Part shown: positions 1 through 4,451 of the stretch, one piece after another
Layout of the letters: each line of letters starts with the position of its first letter
How positions within the stretch are numbered: position 1 is the first letter of the stretch
NCBI GenBank assembly: GCA_012026855.1
Contig: VEOV01000163.1
Location: forward strand, 1 to 6,000
Length of the DNA stretch: 6,000 bases
Direction: 5' to 3'
Origin: Geobacter sp.
GTDB lineage: Bacteria > Desulfobacterota > Desulfuromonadia > Geobacterales > DSM-12255
Made by a program: the position numbers and the translations under genes
Notes under the pieces: generated by a model
What the model was told of the DNA's origin: nothing
The model's input: only the letters and a program-made list of their open reading frames with translations
Database searches by the model: none

Positions 1-1011
1 ATATTTGTCTTTGGCAAGGGCCGCAGCAACCGGAGGGATGGTCAGCAGGCTTTTGACCAGGGCAAAGCGCAGGTCGCGGGGGAGCAGATCGATGTAGGCG
101 ACCAGGCTCTCCTCTGCCACGGCTTCCAGAGGCGGCGCGTCTTTGAGATGGGCCAGCAGGCTGCTGATGGTGGCGGCATGCTGGTCCTCCCGCTGCCGCC
201 CGGCCCGGCTTGCCACAGCTTCCCAGTTCTCCAGCAGTTCTGCCCCTGTCACCGGTCTTTCGCGGGTCTCCTTCTGCCAGCGGAGAAAGGCGATGGCCGC
301 CTCCTGACCGACGATACCGGCATAAACCTCCATCTCCAGCTCTGCCGGAAAGCGGCAGTTGCTGCGCAGAATGCTGACCATTTCCCAGCCCCGCTCCGAT
401 GGTGTGGCCACCATCTCCATTGGGGGGGTGTCGTGGGCCAGCAGGTTCTGGTTGGCCGCGAGAAATTCCTGCACTGAGCCGTCAAAACCGCTTCCGGAGG
501 CGTAGCGCGCCCAGCAGTGGTAATCGCTCTCTACGTAGAGCATGACCATCCGGTCGATCAGCGCCCGATCCAGGGGGGTAACCTGGTAGGTGCCGTCAGG
601 CGGGTTGATGGTGACGATAACCTTGTGCTTCGGGTGGAGCCGGTGGGTGTGCAGCCCCCTGCCCGAGCCTGACAGAGGGGGCTCCACAAACTGGAAAATC
701 GCCTGCAGGGTGTCCTCCTGCTGGGCCCGGTTCAGCTCGTCGCAGTGCACCACCGCCGGGGCATCGCTCTCCATTGGCCACCAGGACGGGCGCGACCAGT
801 GCATGATCTCCCCCTCCCGGTAGGGGATGCCGACCAGGTCGCCGACCTCCATCTGTCCCAGGCGCAGCGGCACATAGCGCCGCTCGATCTCCCGGCAGAC
901 CTGGATGATGCCGGCAGTCTTGCCGACCCCGCGGTGGCCGACCACGCAGGGGGTCAGGTCGGTCTTGGTGATGATCTCCTTCAGGACAAGCTTCATCTGT
1001 TCAATGTTCAT
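1..1011 (-). CDS. MoxR-type AAA+ ATPase, C-terminus cut by the window edge
   Basis: The gene starts with ATG at 1011-1009 and stays open for 337 codons to the left edge, so its end is missing. The start is fixed by an in-frame TAA at 1017-1015, two codons upstream. The Shine-Dalgarno signal is weak. Visible AAA+ motifs are Walker A GHRGVGKT (residues 25-32), Walker B VVHCDE (87-92), a sensor-1 Asn in VIVTINPP (N136) and candidate arginine fingers in PLDRALIDR (R149, R154). The QMEVGDLVGIP stretch (53-63) is typical of the MoxR/AAA_5 group. These ATPases are cytosolic chaperone-like machines that remodel or activate partner proteins, often a VWA-domain or VWA-like metallopeptidase protein encoded next door. 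Any partner would lie left of the window. The client is unknown. The gene looks richer in G+C than its neighbours. The AAA+ call is firm; the subfamily and role are inference. Confidence 0.87.
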   Translation of the reverse strand, partial: MNIEQMKLVLKEIITKTDLTPCVVGHRGVGKTAGIIQVCREIERRYVPLRLGQMEVGDLVGIPYREGEIMHWSRPSWWPMESDAPAVVHCDELNRAQQEDTLQAIFQFVEPPLSGSGRGLHTHRLHPKHKVIVTINPPDGTYQVTPLDRALIDRMVMLYVESDYHCWARYASGSGFDGSVQEFLAANQNLLAHDTPPMEMVATPSERGWEMVSILRSNCRFPAELEMEVYAGIVGQEAAIAFLRWQKETRERPVTGAELLENWEAVASRAGRQREDQHAATISSLLAHLKDAPPLEAVAEESLVAYIDLLPRDLRFALVKSLLTIPPVAAALAKDKY

Positions 1012-1044
1012 GGGTTACTCGCAAATAAGGGAAAGATAGCAGGC

Positions 1045-1698
1045 TTACTTGATGATCAGGTTGCTGATTATGGCGGTGCCATTGGCTACGGTCAGGCTCC
1101 CCTGCAGGGTGGTGTAACCCTGCGGGGTGAGATACATGTCGCCCTTGCCGAGAGCAAAGGTGACGGTGAGTAGCCTGTTCAGGGTCACATTTTCAATAAA
1201 CGTATAGACATGGGCCGCAACAGTGCTGTAGTCGGTCACGACTTTATCGTAGGCATCCTGCAGACTGCCGTATTCAGTAAGGGTGTGGCCGAGAACAGTT
1301 GCCTGGCCGTTGACGGCAAAGGTGGCTGAAACAGCGGTGTTGTCATTGATTGTAATGAGGCAGTCACCGGTGCCGCTGCAGGCATTCCAGCCTGTAAAAA
1401 CCGATTTCCAGTCGGCAAGAGCGGTCAGGGTAACCGGTGTACCGCTGGTGAAGGTCGTGCTGCAGCCGTTGCTGTCCCCGCTGGCACAGGCAATGCCGAC
1501 CGGATTGGTGCCCGTCGGACTGCTGTTGACCGAACCGCCCCCTTTGCCGAGAAGCGTTACGCTCAGGGTGGCATCAGCGGCGCTGGCCAGACCATGACCC
1601 AAAACAAGCGCCGCCAGCGACAGGCAGATTATCAGCATTAGCCCCGGATGGATGAATAATTGCTTCCAATGCTTGTTGAATCTGGTGTCTGAGAACAT
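1045..1698 (-). CDS. Exported protein with a divergent InlB-type beta repeat
   Basis: This 217-residue protein begins at ATG 1698-1696, with AAGGAG five bases upstream. A basic N-region of about 19 residues precedes a hydrophobic segment (20-33) and a likely signal peptidase I site after ASA (38-40), so it is probably secreted or periplasmic. Residues about 44-128 resemble the divergent InlB B-repeat, with GGGSVNSSPTG, a TPVTLTA strand, VFTGWNACSGTG and a closing TAVSATF. Four cysteines in this part (71, 79, 107, 113) could form two disulfides. The C-terminal part (about 135-217) has the SLQDAYDKV and FIENVTLNR pattern and ends on a beta-strand rich TTLQGSLTVANGT..SNLIIK tail, as in many Geobacter secreted repeat proteins. 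There is no anchor or sorting motif. The function is unknown; adhesion or surface binding is only a guess. The MoxR-type gene follows 33 bases downstream on the same strand. Confidence 0.85.
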   Translation of the reverse strand: MFSDTRFNKHWKQLFIHPGLMLIICLSLAALVLGHGLASAADATLSVTLLGKGGGSVNSSPTGTNPVGIACASGDSNGCSTTFTSGTPVTLTALADWKSVFTGWNACSGTGDCLITINDNTAVSATFAVNGQATVLGHTLTEYGSLQDAYDKVVTDYSTVAAHVYTFIENVTLNRLLTVTFALGKGDMYLTPQGYTTLQGSLTVANGTAIISNLIIK

Positions 1699-1703
1699 CT
1701 CTT

Positions 1704-1709
1704 CTCCTT
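1704..1709 (-). promoter_or_regulatory. Ribosome binding site of the exported repeat protein
   Basis: AAGGAG on the minus strand lies five bases before the ATG at 1698. It supports the full-length start with its long basic N-region over the internal Met21, which would leave the signal peptide without positive charge. Confidence 0.75.
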
Positions 1710-1778
1710 AACCCCGGTTAGCAAAGAAAGTGAGCCAAGTGCAAATAATAACTATGATTCAGCTTAACATATAAGGCA

Positions 1779-1807
1779 AACCATTTGAATATTCATTTAA
1801 ATTGGTT
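1779..1807. repeat. Cluster of short palindromes, possible operator
   Basis: A perfect 10-base palindrome TGAATATTCA lies at 1786-1795, and an 8-base one, ATTTAAAT, at 1795-1802. The pair AACCA (1779-1783) and TGGTT (1803-1807) flanks them as an inverted repeat, but on a different axis of symmetry (about 1793 instead of 1790.5). The cluster sits mid-spacer between divergent genes, where an operator would be expected. Short AT palindromes also occur by chance in such sequence, so the regulatory role is weak inference. Confidence 0.3.
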
Positions 1808-1860
1808 ACTAGTTTCCCGTGGACAGAAATAGTAAAATATGTAACACTGTTTGAAAATAA

Positions 1861-1866
1861 AGAGGA
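1861..1866 (+). promoter_or_regulatory. Ribosome binding site that sets the ybgC start
   Basis: AGAGGA ends five bases before the ATG at 1872. It lies inside the longer frame that begins at TTG 1851, so it argues for the ATG start. The seven residues that the TTG start would add also fall before the first conserved strand of the family. Confidence 0.7.
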
Positions 1867-1871
1867 CGTTA

Positions 1872-2258
1872 ATGGAATTTCGGGTATATTACGAGGATAC
1901 CGATGCTGGTGGAGTTGTCTATCATGGCCGGTATCTCGGGTTTTTCGAACGTGGAAGGACCGAATATTTCAGGGAACGCGGACTCTCGGTGCAGAAACTT
2001 CACGCCGAGGGGACGGTTTTTCCGGTGGTCAGAATGGAGCTTGATTTTCGTGCTCCGGCCAGGCTCGATGATCTGGTAAAAGTCGAAACGGTTCTGCTGT
2101 CTGCCGGCAACACCTCCTTTATCATGGGCCAGAGGCTGTTAATGGCTGCAGAGGGCAGGCTGCTGGTGGAGGCAAAGGTGACCCTGGTCTGCGTCAATGA
2201 CCGGATGAAGCCCAAACGGCTCCCCCAGGAGCTGAGGGAGCTGGCCGCAGGTGAGTAG
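1872..2258 (+). CDS. ybgC: YbgC-type acyl-CoA thioesterase, hotdog fold
   Basis: This 128-residue protein belongs to the 4-hydroxybenzoyl-CoA thioesterase/YbgC group, which hydrolyses acyl-CoA thioesters in the cytosol. The signature is almost complete near the N-terminus: YYEDTDAGGVVYH (residues 6-18), followed by RYLGFFERGRTE. D11 is the expected catalytic aspartate and H18 the conserved histidine. The rest fits a single hotdog domain of normal length, including FRAPARLDDLV and a late VEAKVTLVCVN strand. The start is the ATG at 1872, supported by AGAGGA upstream; an in-frame TTG at 1851 is less likely. In many proteobacteria ybgC heads the tol-pal operon and is linked to phospholipid metabolism. 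Here it is followed instead by a glycosyltransferase overlapping by 8 bases and then isoprenoid genes. The family assignment is secure; the substrate cannot be read from sequence. Confidence 0.93.
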   Translation: MEFRVYYEDTDAGGVVYHGRYLGFFERGRTEYFRERGLSVQKLHAEGTVFPVVRMELDFRAPARLDDLVKVETVLLSAGNTSFIMGQRLLMAAEGRLLVEAKVTLVCVNDRMKPKRLPQELRELAAGE

Positions 2259-3255
2259 TCCTGCGGTTTCCATCCTGATGCCGGTAAGAAACGAAGAGCG
2301 TTTTCTGCCGGCAGCACTGGTATCGCTTAAAGCACAGACTGTTACCGATTGGGAGCTGCTGGCGGTGGACGATGGTTCCACTGACGGCACAGCTGCCATT
2401 CTGGCGGCTGCTGCAGCAGATCCGCGGGTGCAGGTTGTGCAGAACCGGGGCAAAGGTCTTGTGGCTGCCCTTAATAAGGGCTTGGCGCTTTGCCGGGCGC
2501 CCCTGGTGGCCCGTATGGATGGGGATGATATCTGCCATCCGCAGCGGCTGGCCAAGCAACTGGCGCTGATGACTGCTGATGGCGGGCTCGGCCTGGTTGC
2601 TGCTTCTTTCTGCCACTTTCCGCGGCAACAGCTCAAAATCGGCATGTTGGCTTATGAGGAGTGGCAGAACTCACTCCTCAGCCATGAACAGATCATGGCC
2701 GACATTTTTGTCGAGTCACCCTTTGTCCATCCGGGAGTAATGTTCAGAAAGGATGTTGTGACCGGCGTTGGCGGTTACCGGGACATGGGGTGGGCAGAGG
2801 ATTATGATCTCTGGCTGCGAATGGCTGCGGCGGGTGTCAAATTCGCCAGAACCGCGGAGCCGCTTGTTTACTGGCGCGATAGACCGGAGCGCGCCACCAG
2901 GACGATGGCTGAATATTCCGGTGAAGCCTTCAGGAGATGCAAGTTGCATCACCTGGCCAGCGGCTTTTTGCAGGGGGTTACCGAGGTTACCCTGGCCGGC
3001 GCCGGCAAGGAGGGGCGTGCCTGGCAGCGGCTCCTGGCAGCAGAGGGGCTTAAGGTGGTCCGCTGGGTGGATGTTGATCCGAAAAAACATGGTAAAGTAC
3101 TTCATGGTGCAACGGTCGTCCCTCCCGGTGAGATAGGGCCTGGCAACGGTAAACTGCTGGTAACGGTCGGTACCCGCGGGGCGCGGGCAGGCATAAGAGA
3201 GTGGGCTCGGCAGGCCGGATTGGTGGAGCTTGAGGATTTTGTTGCTGTTACGTAA
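2251..3255 (+). CDS. Family 2 glycosyltransferase with a C-terminal Rossmann-like domain
   Basis: This 334-residue protein starts at GTG 2251 inside the end of ybgC, with GAGGGAG ten bases upstream (2234-2240). Starting at the later ATG (2278) would remove the first strand of the fold. The N-terminal part is a GT-A fold: VSILMPVRNEE (6-16), the nucleotide-binding VDDGSTDGT (39-47), the metal-binding MDGDD (89-93), and the acceptor-side WAEDYDLW (181-188) with its likely catalytic acid. It should transfer a sugar from a nucleotide-sugar donor. No membrane segment is seen, so a cytosolic role at the membrane face, for example in lipopolysaccharide or other surface glycan assembly, is inferred. 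From about residue 244 a second domain begins: EVTLAGAGKEGR (GxGxxG at 250-255), a VRWVDVDP strand (270-277) and LLVTVGTRGAR. This looks like a small dinucleotide-type Rossmann unit, recalling the N-terminal part of PglD-like sugar acyltransferases. Its ligand is unknown. Confidence 0.88.
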   Translation: MSSPAVSILMPVRNEERFLPAALVSLKAQTVTDWELLAVDDGSTDGTAAILAAAAADPRVQVVQNRGKGLVAALNKGLALCRAPLVARMDGDDICHPQRLAKQLALMTADGGLGLVAASFCHFPRQQLKIGMLAYEEWQNSLLSHEQIMADIFVESPFVHPGVMFRKDVVTGVGGYRDMGWAEDYDLWLRMAAAGVKFARTAEPLVYWRDRPERATRTMAEYSGEAFRRCKLHHLASGFLQGVTEVTLAGAGKEGRAWQRLLAAEGLKVVRWVDVDPKKHGKVLHGATVVPPGEIGPGNGKLLVTVGTRGARAGIREWARQAGLVELEDFVAVT

Positions 3256-3265
3256 GTCTGAAAAC

Positions 3266-3271
3266 AAGGAG
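3266..3271 (+). promoter_or_regulatory. Ribosome binding site that sets the ispD start
   Basis: AAGGAG overlaps the first of two in-frame GTG codons (3271) and ends five bases before the second (3277). An initiation codon cannot use a site that overlaps it, so GTG 3277 is the likely start and the protein begins MKTIALVPAAG. Confidence 0.75.
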
Positions 3272-3276
3272 TGCCC

Positions 3277-3960
3277 GTGAAGACAATTGCTCTGGTGCCA
3301 GCCGCAGGCATGGGGAAAAGGATGGGGGCATCCATAAACAAGCAGTATCTGCACCTGGCCGGCAAACCGATATTGGCCCACACGCTGGAACTGTTTCAAC
3401 AGGCTGATTTTATTGATGAAATATACCCGATTGTGCCCCAGGAGGAGATTGACTACTGCCGGGACAATGTTGTGGAAAAATACGGCATCACCAAGGTAAG
3501 ACAGATAATTGCCGGAGGTGCCGAGCGGCAGAATTCAGTGCTTAATGGCCTGCGGGCGGTTGCCATGTCTACTGCCGGCATCGTTGTCATTCATGACGGC
3601 GTCAGGCCTTTGGTGCCGTTGGATGTGGTGCGTCGGTCGGTCGAACTTGCTGCTGAACATGATGGCGCGCTGGTGGCTGTGCCGGCCAAGGACACGGTAA
3701 AAATCGTCAAGGGGGCCTTTGTCATCTCAACGCCGCCGAGGGATTCCCTCTGGCTGGCCCAGACGCCCCAGACTTTCAGATACGGCATTATCCGCCATGC
3801 CCACGAAACCGCCGAGGCTGAAGGTTTTATCGGTACTGACGATGCATCGCTGCTGGAGCGTACCGGCAAGAAGGTGCATATCGTTATTGGCGACTATCGC
3901 AACATCAAGATTACGACGCCGGAAGATTTGGTCCTGGCTGAGGCATTTCTTAAAAACTGA
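3277..3960 (+). CDS. ispD: 2-C-methyl-D-erythritol 4-phosphate cytidylyltransferase
   Basis: IspD joins CTP and 2-C-methyl-D-erythritol 4-phosphate to give CDP-methylerythritol and pyrophosphate, the third step of the MEP pathway to isoprenoids, in the cytosol. The 227-residue product has normal length. The CTP-binding loop is VPAAGMGKRMG (7-17) followed by NKQYL (21-25); R15 and K22 match the catalytic Arg and Lys of the family. Other family blocks are AGGAERQNSVLNGL (79-92), VIHDGVRPLV (104-113), AVPAKDTVK (134-142), LAQTPQTFRY (160-169), TDDASLLE (187-194) and GDYRNIKITTPEDL (205-218), with K211 the second conserved lysine. The usual PKQYL is NKQYL here. The start is GTG 3277, chosen from the ribosome binding site; GTG 3271 would add two residues. 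It follows the glycosyltransferase by about 21 bases and precedes ispF by 17, so co-transcription is likely. Confidence 0.95.
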   Translation: MKTIALVPAAGMGKRMGASINKQYLHLAGKPILAHTLELFQQADFIDEIYPIVPQEEIDYCRDNVVEKYGITKVRQIIAGGAERQNSVLNGLRAVAMSTAGIVVIHDGVRPLVPLDVVRRSVELAAEHDGALVAVPAKDTVKIVKGAFVISTPPRDSLWLAQTPQTFRYGIIRHAHETAEAEGFIGTDDASLLERTGKKVHIVIGDYRNIKITTPEDLVLAEAFLKN

Positions 3961-3977
3961 AAGGTGCAAACAGATAT

Positions 3978-4451
3978 ATGCGCATTGGACATGGCTACGA
4001 CGTACACCGCCTGGTAACCGGGCGCAAACTGATTCTCGGCGGGGTTGAAATCCCCCACGACACCGGTCTGCTCGGCCATTCCGATGCCGATGTGCTGCTG
4101 CATGCCATCTCCGATGCAATTCTCGGGGCAATTGGTGAAGGGGATATCGGCAGGCATTTTCCGGACACCGATCCGGCCTACAAAGGGGCATCGAGTCTGA
4201 AACTGCTGGCCCATGTGATGGCTCTGGCAGCAGGCAAGGGGTATGGCATCGGCAATCTGGATGCCACCATTGTGGCACAGCGGCCAAAGCTGGCGCCACA
4301 TATTGCCGCCATGCGGGAAAACATTGCGCTCACTCTCGGTACACCCGTTGACCGGATCAATGTCAAGGCGACAACTACCGAGGAACTGGGTTTTGCCGGC
4401 CGGCAGGAGGGGATTGCCGCCTACAGTGTTGTGCTGCTCGAGGAGAAATAG
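3978..4451 (+). CDS. ispF: 2-C-methyl-D-erythritol 2,4-cyclodiphosphate synthase
   Basis: IspF cyclises CDP-methylerythritol 2-phosphate to methylerythritol 2,4-cyclodiphosphate with release of CMP, two steps after IspD in the MEP pathway. The family works as a trimer with a zinc site. The 157-residue protein is full length. It begins MRIGHGYDVHRL, giving the zinc ligands D8 and H10; the third, H42, lies in LGHSDADVLLHAISDAILGA. DIG (56-58) and HFPDTDP (60-66) form the substrate-binding loop, and KATTTEELGF near the C-terminus is the nucleotide-binding block. The residue numbers of the zinc ligands agree with those of the E. coli enzyme. The start is ATG 3978, with only a modest AAGGTG at 3961-3966. 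The fourth-step kinase IspE is not in this window. The gene ends immediately against the next coding sequence. Confidence 0.96.
   Translation: MRIGHGYDVHRLVTGRKLILGGVEIPHDTGLLGHSDADVLLHAISDAILGAIGEGDIGRHFPDTDPAYKGASSLKLLAHVMALAAGKGYGIGNLDATIVAQRPKLAPHIAAMRENIALTLGTPVDRINVKATTTEELGFAGRQEGIAAYSVVLLEEK
4440..4445 (+). promoter_or_regulatory. Ribosome binding site of the CheR fusion gene, inside the ispF end
   Basis: GAGGAG lies within the last codons of ispF, six bases before the ATG at 4452. A strong site embedded in the upstream gene, with no spacer between stop and start, suggests translational coupling of the two genes. Confidence 0.75.

Larger units (their letters stand above)
1699..1871. 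promoter_or_regulatory. AT-rich divergent intergenic region, presumed promoters for both arms
   Basis: This 173-base spacer separates the minus-strand pair from the plus-strand operon and is visibly AT-rich, especially at 1741-1860. Both transcription units must start here or further upstream through read-through. No -35/-10 pair with good spacing stands out. On the plus strand TAAAAT at 1833-1838 could serve as a -10 but has only a poor -35. On the minus strand TTGCCT (1779-1774) could be a -35, but no good -10 follows at normal spacing. No sigma-54 consensus was seen. The promoter role is inferred from gene layout. Confidence 0.5.

Noticed and set aside
148..477. Plus-strand open frames at 148-477 and 745-1173 opposite the ATPase and exported-protein genes
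   Set aside because: The minus-strand frame has complete Walker A, Walker B and sensor motifs, while the plus-strand translations are compositionally odd and lack domains.
1012..1044. Possible terminator between the exported-protein gene and the MoxR-type gene
   Set aside because: The 33-base gap has no stem-loop and no T run on the minus strand.
1851..1871. TTG at 1851 as the ybgC start
   Set aside because: The ribosome binding site AGAGGA lies inside this extension and is correctly spaced for the ATG at 1872. The extra residues also precede the conserved fold.
3256..3276. Possible terminator or promoter in the gaps before ispD and ispF
   Set aside because: The gaps are about 20 bases, show no GC-rich hairpin followed by a T run, and hold only ribosome binding sequence. 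This fits an uninterrupted operon.
2716..3399. A 227-codon open frame on the minus strand across the glycosyltransferase and ispD
   Set aside because: It is antisense to two well-supported genes, spans their junction and shows no family motifs.
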